64,000 nt of DNA from Lycocorax pyrrhopterus obiensis (taxonomy: Eukaryota > Chordata > Aves > Passeriformes > Paradisaeidae): contig JACSVZ010000007.1 of NCBI GenBank assembly GCA_014706295.1, positions 51,288,975-51,352,974 of the forward strand, read 5' to 3'. The notes beneath the pieces were generated by a model. The model saw only the letters and a program-made list of their open reading frames with translations, had not been told where the DNA came from and ran no database searches. Positions 12,516 through 24,700 of the stretch are shown piece after piece. Position 1 is the first letter of the stretch, and the number at the start of each line of letters is the position of its first letter. The position numbers and the translations under genes are program-made.

Positions 12516-15500
12516 CACCTAAAAGCGGTAATGACGACTTCACCATTAGCTGTAAAACAGAAATATAAAAATGTCTTTGCATTAACATCAGCACCTTAAA
12601 ACTAAAAATGAGAGAGCTTGGCCAAAGGGGTCTGATATAACTGACTAGAGAGTCAGGGTGGAAAAGTATAAATCAATTGGATGAAATGATCCTTTGCTAC
12701 AGACTAGAGAAGGAGTTTGGCTATGTCTCAAGAAACGGAGAATTACGCTAGACATTAAGGGAACCAGAGATACTCTCAACAGTGCAGGGTGGATATAACT
12801 GTGCAATGGAGCAGAACAGATTAAAAATCCCAACCTAAGGAAGGATTAATATATAAAACTGCAGGAGAAAGACATGATGTGACAGAAATAATGTGATGGT
12901 GCTCTTAGTATTCATTTGCTGTGTTCAGAATATTCATCTCTTGCCTTTTCAGTTGTTTTCTCAATTCTTCCTCTAGTGTGTGACAATATTGTTGCTTCTT
13001 CTTTCAGTATCAATGTCTTCTTCTGACACCAACGACTCATTGTGCCAGGAGCCACAGATATCCAGCAATTCCTAACTTGGCTGCATAGAGCAGAACAGGT
13101 CAGTTGTGTGAAATGCAATTCTTTTCATATTTATATCTTGGTTTGCTTAAACAGACCTCCAGTAAGTATTGCCCTGAAAGAGAGACAGCCAGAAATAACA
13201 CAAGGTCATACTTTCTTTTGAGAGTTGCAATGCAGCAACTCCGCCATTTTAAGGGATTTCTGTTGAAAATTAAGACGACTGCTTTCTTCAGAATGTTGAT
13301 TAGAAAAGTATCTGAAACTCATTGTTCAATCACGTGAATGACTGTCTTCCTTTAAGAAAGGAGTACAAGGCCTCTCTTCACCTGCTCTTGACACACCACC
13401 TACCACTTTCTTTTGCTTTCTCCCTCATACTCATAAGCATCTGCTTCTCCACATCTCAAGTGCACTGTCCTCTTCTTCATGTATTAGGTATCTGATCCTT
13501 TGATCTAGTTGGAATAGTTGGCATAAAACCTAATAGGAAAAATGCTGAAAATCACTAGAAAACAGCTATTTGACCATAGTTTTCCCACCTACTCTCATCC
13601 TAACGCACCATTAGAGAGAAGGACAGAAAAGTATGCGTACATGCACACACACACATGCACAAAGGCTGTACATGAGAGGCATATTTATACATGTGTTTGA
13701 GAAAGTAATGATACTGAATTGGTTATAAAAGCTGTATTCTCACCTATTTTCTTAAATTTTATTTTTTGGCTGATATTTTCCCTACTTAGTTAATAGCTTT
13801 AAGGTTCTCTTCCTCCTCTTTCTCTTTTTTCTCGTCCATCTTCCTTTGCAGCCAACTTTCGCTTCATCCCTGGCTGCCATGCCCAGTAAATTCTGGACAT
13901 CATTAAAACAGCTGCTTAGGAATGGATGGGATTTTTCTCTGCATATCAAGCCAAAACGCTCTACAGATTTCTTTGTTGTGGCTGCAATCCTAACAAGGCC
14001 AAAATAGTCTGGGAAGCACCTCTTTTTTTGGATTTGCCTTAGATAGTATTTTCTGGTTTATTTATTTCCTCTTTTTTTTCTCCTTAGTTTTTATCTTTCC
14101 CTCTTCCTTTCCCTTCTCGTTTTTACTCTCTGTATTTCATGCCCAATTAATCTTGTTCTCTCCAGCACTCTTTTATAGGAAGGAAGGTTCATGAATAGAA
14201 CTTTCAGAAGAAGACTGAGCCAATTACCTTGGTAACTACCAAAAGCAAGTGAAAATGACAAACGGATTGACTACAGTGGATTGATTGATACTGATTTATA
14301 GCCGAAAATTGGATCAAGTGCGTCCACATACGCTTTCTCCAGGGACTAAAGCAGAGGCAGACTGCTTCTGTCAGCATTCTTATACCGTGAAGCTTACTAC
14401 CCTCATGTCACCTCATGTCTCCCTTTCTAGCCCTGTCTTCTGCTTAAATAAATATAGTTGTTAAAATAAAGGTTCTTGCTGCCTTATCCCAGAGATACAA
14501 CATTTTGAGGATACATATGACTTATGCTTTACCATGAAATAATGGCAATTTTTCTATATATTATGGAATCATTGCTCAACTATGCATACCTGCACCTCCT
14601 CCACATGCCTGTGTCTGCCAGGTATCCTAAAGTGGCTTTGCACACCAGCTTTCTCCTACTTATACCTTGGATCTTAGTGGTTTTACTATTGAAAGGCAAA
14701 GAAGAAATAGCAGGACCTATCCTGAATCTGATATCTGGAAATCCCTATTTATGATGAAAACTCTTATTCATGTGTGTGCACATGTTCCTGTTGTCCTTTT
14801 CGGACACATGAATGAGTGAGATTTGGAGGGAAGCACTTCTGCCTAAATCTGCTACCTTAACCAATTTATTTCTTAAGTACAGTAATGATTAGAAGCATCA
14901 TCATGTCCTGACCCAGCTAGACTGCCAGAGGTAAGAAAGGACTGAAAATTATCCACAGAAAATAGGGGGAAAGTTAAAATATCTGCCACTACAAATTTCA
15001 AATCTTTTAGAAGATAGGAAAGGGAAAGGTTAGTTGCTGTAGTACTCAGTTCATAACATATTACAACATGATTTAGTGAAGAAATATAGTTTTACCATGA
15101 AAAAAAAATTGGCGTCAGATTACATGATACCATCAGATGTAGAGACCCCTGTGTTAGAAGGACTCTTAGGACTTCTGTTTTTGGAGACAACATACACTTG
15201 CTGGAGAGTCAGGGTGCTGCCACTGTCCCCAGTCCATGGGGCTGCTTCTGTGCTGTTCTGCAAAGAGCAGACCCTGTGACTACATCACTTCTGTAATTGT
15301 CAGTCAGTTCTGTGCTAAATCCAAATTGCTCTCCTTAGGAAGAAGGGTAGGAAAGCCTTGTATTCCTATATATGATTTCCTGTATGTCACTCCATTTCGG
15401 GCCCAATCTGACAACTTCTAGCTGTGGCTTTCATTTTTGCCATGTGGTTATGGGGCTGAAGATAAACAGACAACAGAGTTGTCCTTACAGTCCTTCTCGT

Positions 15501-15687
15501 GGTCCTTCACAGCAAGGCTTGGATGTTGCTTTTTGACACGGACAGCTGGATTTTACAGGCAAACTGAGCTGGGGTAATCTGAGGCTACTTTTGGCAGGAA
15601 CTTTGAAATGAGCAGCCAAGTTCAGGGAGCACATTAGGGTTCACTCCAGGAGTCCCCTCACTCAGGTAAGTGGTGTTACACAACCAC
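12516..15687. other. AT-rich non-coding stretch
   Basis: No gene recognised. A minus-strand segment at 12,905-13,080 has an acceptor-like start and two abutting open frames that suggest a frameshifted coding relic; it is described among the findings. A CA-rich stretch lies at about 13,641-13,662. The rest is featureless, with pyrimidine-rich patches around 13,800-14,160. Confidence 0.45.
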
Positions 15688-15765
15688 AAAGTGATTGATT
15701 GGTCAAAGTCACCCAAAGAAGCTCTGGCAGAATAAAAAGCTGAACTTAGTCCGTTCAGATTCTGG
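15688..15765 (+). repeat. Second MIR-like SINE relic
   Basis: The segment around 15,690-15,735 (ATTGGTCAAAGTCACCCAA, then AGAAGCTCTGGCAG) follows the MIR core order 'ttgcccaaggtcaca ... agtggcagagc'. It is shorter and more diverged than the copy near 12.4 kb. Confidence 0.4.
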
Positions 15766-16069
15766 GTTAAATGTTGTAAACATAAGACAGTTCTTTCTCC
15801 TCTAGGCTAATCAGGTTTTTGGAATATCAGGACTGATGGAAAGGCAAAGTTACTGTTACCAAATGGACATTTCTTTGGGTTTTGAGTCATCACAAAGCCC
15901 ATGGAAATTTTGATGCAGTCTTCATCAAACTGCATTGACCCCTAAATATAGACTTAATTCTTTTAAACATCTCAAATTCAAGGATTTTCTAGTTCTACAA
16001 AATTTTGAACTTCATTGGCAAACAGCAATCCTTGGACAATCAGATTTTGTAGCATAACAGAAGGCAATT

Positions 16070-16880
16070 TGTGATGGGCTGACCCTGACTGGATGCCACT
16101 AAAGCTGCTCTGTCACTCCTAAACTAGACAGGCAACAGACAATATAAGAAAAGACACATGGGTTGAGATAAAGAGAGGGAGAGATCACTCAGTGATTACC
16201 ATCATGAGCAAAACCGACTCATATTAGAGAAATTATATTAATATATCACCAATCAACTCAGAGTAGGGATCCTTTCCATGGAGTGTAGTCCTTCAGGAAC
16301 AGGCTGCTCCAGCATGGGTTCCCGTGGGGTCACAAGTCCTGACAGCAAACCTGTCCCAGCATGGGCTCCTCTCTCCATGATCCACAGGTCCTGCCAGAAG
16401 ACTGCTGCAGAACAGATTTTGCATGGGGTCACAGCCTCCCTCGGACATCTACCTGCCTGTGTGGGGTGCTCCACAGACTACAGGTGGATCTCTGCATCCC
16501 ATGGACCTCCATGGCTGCAGGGCCACAGCTGCCTCCCCATGGGCTGCACTGGGGGCTACAGGGGAGTCTCAGCTCTGGTGCCTGGAGCAGCTCCTGCCTC
16601 TCCTTCACCATCCTGGCTGTCTGCAGAGCTGTTTCTCTCACAGATTCTTACTTCTCTCTTTGGCTGCAGTTGCACAGAGGATTTTTTCTCCTTGAATACC
16701 TTATCCCAGCGATGCTACCACTGCTGCGGATGGCCTTGGCTTTGAATGGTGTCTGGTCTGTCTTGGAATGTGCTCTGGAATTGGCTCCATCAGACAAAGG
16801 CAAAGCTTCTAGTAGCTTCTCACAGAAGCCACCTCTTCAGTTCCCCTGCTACCAAAACCTTGCCACAAAATCCCATTGTA
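16070..16880. mobile_element. Internally deleted avian ERV-type LTR (solo)
   Basis: The left end begins TGTGATGGGCTGACCCTG. The element then runs through a series of phrases I recognise from a very abundant neoavian/passerine LTR family: a '...GGTTGAGATAAAGAGAG' block near 16,160, several degenerate 'tccagcatgggttcccgtggggtcacaag'-type tandem units at 16,270-16,560, and a 'cagcttctcacagaagccacc' block near 16,820. Compared with the remembered family layout, the middle is missing: at about 16,250-16,275 the left part jumps straight to the tandem units. No internal retroviral genes flank it and no second LTR is seen, so it is a solo LTR. Target-site duplications are not clear and the right edge is uncertain by about 10 bases. 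The open frames inside (up to 177 codons) come from its GC-rich low-stop composition and are not genes. Confidence 0.75.
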
Positions 16881-16894
16881 AAACTCCCCCATAG

Positions 16895-17340
16895 GAGTAA
16901 AAAAAAAGTGAAAAACTTTAAAAGGGCAGATTTTAAAACCATGAGGAAAATGGTTAACAGCAGGCTGAAGGGCAAAGTAAAAAACTTTAAAACCACAGAA
17001 ACAGCCTGGAGGCTATTCAAGAACATTGTGTTAGAGGCACAGATGGTTTGTGTATCATTGAGAACAAAAACAAAGTAAAATGGTGAGAATAAAACTATGG
17101 TTAAGCAGAGAAGTACAGGGCTTTATTGAGGTTAAAAAGGCATCCTTTAAAAGCAGAAAAGCTTCCTGAACAACCTAGCCAGGTCAGGCCATCACTTATA
17201 TTGGTGAAAGGCAAGTCAGCAATGACAAGAGTAATAAGGAAGTGGTCAGCTAAAAGTAATGAGGACGTGGTGAGTAAAGACACAGAGGCAGATTCTTGTA
17301 CCATGTGGTTCTGGCACATTAAAATTTGCAACAGAAATAT
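16895..17340 (+). mobile_element. Degraded LINE ORF2 fragment (CR1/L2-like linker region)
   Basis: Directly after the LTR, the plus strand carries A-rich sequence whose broken frames resemble the segment between endonuclease and reverse transcriptase of sauropsid CR1/L2-type LINEs. A short 'ETAWRLFKNIVLEAQM' peptide is encoded near 16,997-17,045, and a lysine-rich stretch follows at about 17,125-17,300. The two parts sit in different frames and are interrupted by stops, so the element is dead. The identification rests on recalled family phrasing, not alignment. The reverse transcriptase core is absent. Confidence 0.4.
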
Positions 17341-17969
17341 CCCATTGTCCTCTTGAGCTTCCCTTGAATTTTCATTCTTTTTTTTTAAGAAAAGGTGCTA
17401 TTATCCAATCAGAGACATGAAACTAGGCAACAAACAAAACAAAATGATTCTGCAAAGATGCTAGTGTAGCCCCAAATTTCTTGCCTGGCTATTTCCCATC
17501 TCCATCTCCCTCTCCCGGCCTGCTTCCCTGGCTGCTTACATCTCATCCTTTTTGTCCTGGCTAGAGGGCAGGCCCTTTTGCTCTAGCATATTCTGGGCTT
17601 GATTATTCACTGAGAGATCTAAATTCTCCCACTTTGAACAAACCCTATTTGGATATGTTGAATTAATTATTTACAAAAAACAGTCCCAATCAAAACAAGT
17701 GTGTTACCTGAATGTGTCTATGTACAAGAACTAAATAGCTGAGTACCTTAAAGATCTCCAAGAATGCAGACAAACAATAAAAAATAAATTTTGTCAGCAA
17801 TTTTTCTTCCCCTAGAAGACAGTAAAGGATGCTTTCTGTGTTGGGTTATGGGACTCAGAAAAATTGAAGCTAACAAACTGAACACTATGCATTATACTGA
17901 GAAATTAAAGTTTAGCAGTTATTGATGTAGAAACATAGGCAGTATGAGATGTAATGGCAATTCATCAAG
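17341..17969. other. Non-coding spacer between LINE relics
   Basis: No gene. A pyrimidine-rich, GC-richer patch at 17,490-17,560 and AT-rich flanks. Nothing else recognised. Confidence 0.5.
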
Positions 17970-18622
17970 GCCCTTGGTCAGCAGCTACCTGAACATGAGC
18001 CAGCGTGTCCCTGGATGGCCAAGAAGGCCAATGGAACCTGGCCTGTATCAGCAATAGTGCAGCCAGCAGGACCAGGGCAGTGATCATCCCCCTGTACTCA
18101 GCACTGGTGAGGCCACACCTTGAGTCATGTGTCCAGTTTTGAGCCCCTCATGACAAGAAGGTCATTGAGGTGCTGGAGCGTGTCCAGAGGAGGACAATGG
18201 AGCTGGGGAACGGTCTGGAACACAAGCCCTATGAGGATGAGCTGAGGGAGAACTGGGTGTTTAGTCTGGAGAAAAGGTGGCTCAGGGGTTACCTTATCAC
18301 GCTCTTCAACTTCCTGAAAGGGAGTTGTAGCCAGGTGGGGGTCAGTCTCTTCTCCCAGGTAAGAAGCAATAGGACAAGAGGAAATGGCCTCAAGTTGTGC
18401 CAGGGGAGCTTTAGATTGGACATTAGGAAAAATTTCTTCACTGAAAGGGCACTCAAGGACTGGAACAGGCTGCCCAGGAAAGTGGTGGAGTCACCATCCC
18501 TGGAGGTGTATATGTCGTACTTGTGAACATGGTTTAGTGGTGGGCTTGGCAGTGATGGGTTAATGGTTGGACTTGGTGGTCTTAAAGGTCTTTTCAAACC
18601 TAAACAACTATATGATACTATG
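17970..18622 (+). mobile_element. CR1 LINE, 5'-truncated, 3' end intact
   Basis: About 650 bases matching the 3' part of avian CR1. It enters within the end of the reverse transcriptase ORF ('...gaacatgagccagc' near 17,990), continues through 'ggtgaggccacacc', 'ggacaagaggaaatgg' and 'tggaacaggctgcc', and closes with the CR1 3' terminal phrase and degenerate ATGATACT repeats at 18,607-18,622. Truncation at the 5' end is normal for this family. A deletion or replacement at about 18,510-18,525 removes the usual run before 'acatggtttagtgg'. This is one of the strongest indications that the DNA is avian. Confidence 0.92.
18143..18526 (+). pseudogene. Remnant C-terminal CR1 reverse transcriptase frame
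   Basis: Within the CR1 copy the ORF2 C-terminal frame stays open for about 127 codons after a TGA at 18,140-18,142, where the family normally has a tryptophan codon. Recognisable family phrases are 'RTRGNGLKL' and '[12 protein letters not shown]'. The protein would be the extreme C-terminus of a LINE polyprotein, with no catalytic reverse transcriptase motifs. It is not functional alone. The few interruptions suggest moderate age. Confidence 0.75.
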
Positions 18623-20395
18623 AAACCTGTGGGTAGCAGTGCCTTCTCAGAACCAAATCTGTGTTTAAGTTGTAGGCATTTCAGTGACTTGTTTTAATGG
18701 TTTCAGAAGAAATGGTTTGTTTGAAATGGGCTGGAGATGTGAGATGAGAAATAAGTGCAAGAAACGTCACCTGAACAGAAAGGAGCTGAGGCAATTTTCT
18801 TCTATATCTCTGCCAGGAGATGACAGGCGAGGGAGGAAAAAGAGCAAAAAAGATCATTCTATAACCATCTCACAGAACATCTCCTGAGATTTTGTTTGTC
18901 CTTTCCCAGCAGTTTTTGTGAGGATATATTGAGTACTCCCCATTGCTTCAGTCAACAGAATGACTTCCAGAGAGGTGGGAACTGTATCTGGAATGACAGA
19001 GCACAGATTGTGGGTAGGGAAAGAGGGAACTGGGGAACAAGGCAGTTGGAGGTACAGATCAGCTAAGGAGGGGATGTGAGAAAGGTTTGGTTCATACGGG
19101 CAGAGTTTGAATAAACTTTTAATACTGTTGACCTCCAAAACCCCTGTGTACTTCCTTAATCATCCTGTACACAGATGAGAACTTTCAGAACATCTGGTGC
19201 CTTCCTGAAGATCTCCGGTGTATAGGATCTTCAGCCTTTAATTTCAAATCACTGTGAACTTTAGATCAAAAGCTGAGACTGAGATTCTGCGTCACTCACA
19301 AAAAGAGAAATTTTACATCTCCAGTACTTAGTAAAGGATGTTTTTGGGTTTGGTGGGTTTTTTTGGTTGTTTTTTTGTTTGTTTGTTTGTTTGGGGGTTT
19401 TGGTTTGTTGTTGTTGTTGTTTTTGTGGGGTTTTTTCTTTATTTTTTTGTCTGTGGTTGTTGTTTTGCTATATTGCGTTTCGTTTTCCTAGTTTAAAGGA
19501 GAAACTGCATGCCATTAATCAGATATGGCACATGCACACACATACACCATTACATGTGAATACTTCTCCAATGTTACTTTATAAGAGCCTTACACACTTC
19601 AGTTTGATTAACACTTTGATAAGATATATGTTTTCCTTGAAGAAAGTGAGGCCATGGGGATTTGTTAAAAATTCAGAAAAGGAAGATACTGTGAAAAGAT
19701 TTAATTCAGTTACAGTAAGTAATACATTCTACTAATGTAATATGGACACAAAAAAATGTTAGACCCCTTGAGAAATTAGGATAATCTTGTTTGAACCTTT
19801 ATGAATGTATATAATTGTATTTATGTATGTGTCTGTATGTATATCTACATTTATGAAAATATTGTTATGCATGTCCCTGTGTATGAATACATTTATAAAA
19901 CAAATTCATGACCATAAATCAGCTCAACAGAAACAGTATAAAGTGGACTACTGTACATCTTTATTTAAAATACGTAGGATGCCAAGACAGAAAAACACTG
20001 AAAAAGAAATACATATTGTTTTTGAAGCTGAAGCATCAATATGGTTGTAATTTTAATGTTTCTTGCTGGAAAAAGGTCATCTTTGGCGAGGTCGGGTTTT
20101 TCTTAAGGTCATTTCACATTGAGATATCTGCCTGCTTTTGACATTTCATCTAGAAGAGGCACAACTATTCTGACACGTGAAATGGGTTCTTTACAAACCC
20201 AATGGCTATTTCTATCAACATCTGTTATTCTTACACAAAAGGGGAATATGCATTGATTGCAAACAAGGCTTCGCATTTTTTGGAGAATATTAATATATAT
20301 ATTTTGTGCTTAAAGGTACAGCAATGTCCGTCTGAAATAGAAACAGAATGAAACACTGATCTATAAAAGACTGGAAAAATAACCCCATAGATGGC
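18623..20395. other. AT-rich non-coding stretch
   Basis: No gene recognised. It contains the T/G-rich tract at 19,341-19,466. Short open frames on both strands have no family resemblance. Confidence 0.5.
19341..19466. repeat. T/G-only low-complexity tract
   Basis: About 125 bases almost free of A and C, built from TTTG, GTT and GGGTTTT units, including a TTTG run at about 19,375-19,390 and a TTG run at about 19,405-19,420. Simple sequence; the 122-codon frame across it is low complexity. Confidence 0.85.
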
Positions 20396-20700
20396 ATATT
20401 TTACTCTTAAATGGAATTAAATAAATTTAAAGATGTTAATTGTTGGTAAATTGTCACACTGCTTTCTGTAAAGCAGCAGGGCAGTGAAATTCGCTAAGCA
20501 TTTGTGTAATTACTTTGTGATATTGGCACAGAAAAAGCACAATAAAAATATTTTTCTTTACATTTTGTGTGGGATTTTTAATTGCGTATTCATTTGCAAA
20601 TTTCAGTTGCCTCTAGTACTGACTATGATAGGAAAAATCTGTTGCCATATAAATCCCCCACCTTGTATCCCCATATTTTTAAACTCCAGAATTATTATGT
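20396..20700. promoter_or_regulatory. Possible regulatory element (AT-rich, homeodomain cores)
   Basis: Complex, non-repetitive AT-rich sequence with a TAATTA core at 20,507-20,512 and several TTGCAAAT- and ATTAA-type words, free of recognisable transposons. It has the texture of vertebrate conserved non-coding elements. Conservation itself cannot be tested here. Confidence 0.25.
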
Positions 20701-21499
20701 GATATCTGTGTAATTCAAATAAACACTGTCAAACTAATTCAGATCACAGGGACAACTTAGTTTTCCTGTAAGACAGTCCAGGACTCCAAAAGTGATTCAC
20801 AGAATTCCTTTCCCAAGGAACAGCACAGGGAATACCATAGTTTGTCCTTGCTCCTTATTTGCAGACATCTCTATTAAGCTTTGGACAATCCAAAGCAGAA
20901 GCATTTAGCTGAGCATTCAGTAGTTAGGATTCTCTAGCTGAGTGCTGTGACCAGTCACGTGGCATTATATCTGTTCCCATATTGATGGTCTGTTCTTTAC
21001 AAGCCATTGCTTTCTCCCAAAATGAATGCCATTTTATCAGAAAACAGGTTTTGTTTTCTGATGATATTCCTTTGGCAAGTGCTCAAGTCTGCTGTTTGTG
21101 GATGTTTGTAGGAACATTGCTTTTCTCACATAAGTATTTGTGAACAGAGAATAATAAAGGATGTGAAGAGGCTAAATCCAAACCCTGCTCTCTCATCTAA
21201 CAAGCTGTAAGTGAACAATTTATGTGCTATCTCTACTGGCTCACTGATCTTACAACACCAGTAAACTCTGCATGTTTGGAGTCAGTGTGCTTCCCTACTT
21301 ACTAAATATGTCATATTTAACTTTCTGCAATATTTGGATATATGGCAGACATTCACGAAGGACTACAGGTGCTGCTTTTCTGGACTGGAGCCATATGTCC
21401 ATAGGGCATTGAAGAGGTTAACATCCAGGTGTAGGAGTTTTATTGTTAGAACATGTTCTGCATCGCTTCCAGACTTTGGCCTCAGATAAATGCCTCTAC
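20701..21499. other. Non-coding stretch
   Basis: Nothing recognised beyond unique AT-rich sequence. Confidence 0.5.
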
Positions 21500-21740
21500 A
21501 TATTTTATTAAAATGTCATAATTAGATTTATTTAATGCACTGGGATCCAGAGCATGTCAGCTCTGTGGATGATTGAAAAATGCTTCATCAGCTCTTGATG
21601 GCTTCATAGGACAGCAGGGAAATCCACTCCTATTTCCCACTAATGCATCCCTATTTGAAAACAGGACTTGAATGTTCTTCTCAGTTTGTGCATTTACTGA
21701 TAGAAAGAGAGTGCAAACACTCTCATGTTCTGCAGTGTTG
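21500..21740. promoter_or_regulatory. Possible regulatory element
   Basis: Unique sequence with a TAATTA core at 21,519-21,524, followed by a cluster of CAT/ATG-rich words. No repeat content and no coding potential. Assigned on texture only. Confidence 0.22.
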
Positions 21741-24700
21741 CATTTGATTAGAAAATAATGCTTGAGGTATGAATACGCTGAAGTAATGCTAAGGAAACAT
21801 TAAAGCACCCTTAAATCTGCCATTTTATGCCTAGGGCTTTGCAGTTATCATTTGAAATGTGTGGCCTTTTTTTAAATGGTTCCACAAGAGCAGCAACTGC
21901 TGCATAATGGTACAAATAAAAATAATACTGAGGTGTAAGTAGTGGCTCTGATAGTTGTACTTATTCCTATGTAAAGCCTGGAGTGACAAAAGAGATAGTT
22001 TTCCAACTTCCAACAACATCATCAGCACACTGTGCTTGGCCAGACCATGGGCCAGAGAACTAAAGAAGCACAAATATTAGCAGCTTGTGTTGTGCCAATG
22101 TGCATACAAGTATGAATTTCAAGTATCTCCATTTAAGTAAATAGTACACATAGAATTTAGAATAAGTAGGAGCAAGATGAGAGTATGGTCTGTAATGGAA
22201 AAACAAAGACAAACTCGTGCTCCATACTGATTTATCATATAGAAGAGCCTGAAGCTACTTCAAGCCATCAAACTAGTTACACATAGACCAAAGGGGATTT
22301 TGGGGAGTTGTCAGTAGATAACTAATGAGAATTTCAGCTCTGGGCTTTTAAATATTGTGATTCTTTTTTATGTTTGTAGGTAATCTAGAAAGAATCCAAG
22401 AAAAATTGTGCAACAGGGGTCTACACACATTTCAGTTAATGGGAACCAGAAACTATTCACACCAGAATGGACCAAGCTTTCTACCAGGCCAGTTTAAAAT
22501 CTCCTTCGTACTGGTTTGCACGGTTGCCTCCTCTGGCAATAATCCCCATAACTTCTGTACTGCAAGGAGCATAAGGGCTCTCTGCCTTCACTGCACTGTA
22601 ATAGTATCATTTGAATGATGAATGTCTGTCCCATCTGAGAAACCTGGATTTATCTTTGCAAGGCTGAGCCCAACAACGGGTCATACTTTTTCAAGCAGAA
22701 ATAAAGATAATTGAAAATGTATGGATGTCATTTGCTTCCAAAAAGCGTTGATCAGATGTTTCACTGGGCAGAAGATGCACAGGCATGCTAATTTCTGAGG
22801 CAGCTGAGCTCACTTCCAAGGGCAATGGGCCCCATGCTATTTGCTTGTCTTTATTCTCCTGCCCCAACCAGTTAAGACCAAAATGTGAGAAAACAAGGGG
22901 GGAAAGGTTATGTATCTACTTGCATTGATTTGAATAGCAGGATGATAGTTATCTTCAGTCACTGTGGAGGGTGGGAGCTTGACACTGAAAGAATTTGAGG
23001 AGGAAGTGCTGAGTGAGAAAATCACTGCCTAAGAGAAGGGTTGCATACTTGACACATGGAAAATATGCACTCTGTAGGTGGGTATTTAGTAGACTAAGGT
23101 AAAAGAAGGAATATGCAGGAAGAGAATAACTAAAGAAAGATTACACAGAAGAGAAGAAAGCGAAGTGTCTGAAGCGACCAAATTTCTCCTTGGACTCTTG
23201 CATGGTCATTGCTGCCATTGCTGATGCCACTGCATATTGATCTGCGTCTCGCTAGGGTACCACACTGGGGTTTTAGGCTTCCCCTAATCCTTCCCCTACA
23301 GTCTTCTATTGAAAGGAAGGAACAAAGAAATCATTCTGAATATCTTTCTCATCATAAGGCAGTGATTCAGTTTCTTTCTTCCAATTTCATCCTTTGTTGA
23401 TTGAGTTGTCAAGCACCCAACCTTGGCAATAGAAGCTGAAATAAGCAATGTCTTCATAGCTTTGCCATGCTGCGTCAGTACTGAATAACCGAGCCTTATC
23501 GACTGCATGCTGGGTCCGACATTCAGCCGAGTTCCTTTGGAATTTTTATCACTACTTTTTATGTGACACTCAGAAAGGCCTTACCCACAATGAATTGTAA
23601 ACCTGAATCCTGCTTTTCTAGAGACCCCTAGAAAGCATCCACATCTGGAGGAGTTCTGCCTATAACAACAAGTACATGTGATAAGTTGAGGCAATTCTCA
23701 GGGACTGTGTTCTGCAAGTTGCACTCTAATATGTCAAAAGCCCTTGGAGTTTCACTGGAGATTTACTGGACTTGAGATGTAGCACTATTGCTCTAAATAC
23801 TTATTCATAATCCTATTGATGGCACCAAAAATAGTAGTAAAGATATTTTGGTATACGAGGGCCTATGTCAGTATTGGATAGTGGTATGAGAATATTTATG
23901 CTTCAAAGGTAGAGTGTATATTGATAGCTGTAGTTCCAGCAGTGGATAGAAAAAAGTCCTTGCTGACATCTCCAACTTACTCATGTGCAGGACACGGAGA
24001 CACAAAAGCGATTCGCTCAGAACTGAATCACATGTTGTTTTATTGGTCAATTTTGTCCTTCATCAGTTCCCAATAAACTGATAAAGTTGATAAGATCAGT
24101 ATTTTAGTCATTTTGGCCCAAATTGAATTAGCTTTTTTGATTCCTTAGTTACTGACGCTTGAATTCATTGATGACAACAATAGGAAAATCTCAACTATCA
24201 CTTGATTCATTTTGTGTGGCAGGGGGTGGGAGGCAGGACAAAGACTAGGAGGAATGAAGGGAAGGAATCCAATCTCATTTGGCTGTCACCCATCTTAGAT
24301 GTTTCTGGGTCTGATGCCTCCAGTATGTTTCCCATCACATGTTTGATATTGCATGTTATAAAAATGTATTTCCACTACTGCTGAAAACACCCAAGAAAAC
24401 AAGGCTGTTTCTGGAACAACATAAAATGACTTTACATGGAGCATTCAGATGACATCACAGTTTCAAAGTCATTCTAGTATGTAAACATGGCGTAGGGTCA
24501 TAGATACCTAATTTTTGCCATCCTTCTAGTCCCATATGTTTTTACAGCACCTATGGATGTATTAATCACACACTGGAGGGCACACAGGTTTTGCATTTAA
24601 TTTTACCTAGATAACATTTTACTAAGTTATCAAAATCTAGCCTCTTTTAGGGAAATCAGAGACTATCTATTATACCTATCAGGTCAAACACCACTCCATT

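Noticed and set aside
16278..16894. Open frames of 155 and 177 codons on the plus strand
   Set aside because: They lie in the GC-rich tandem part of an LTR and overlap in different frames. LTRs of this kind do not encode proteins.
23391..23550. Minus-strand open stretch of about 50 codons with a protein-like composition
   Set aside because: No acceptor or donor in the right places and two frames are open. Length is within chance expectation.
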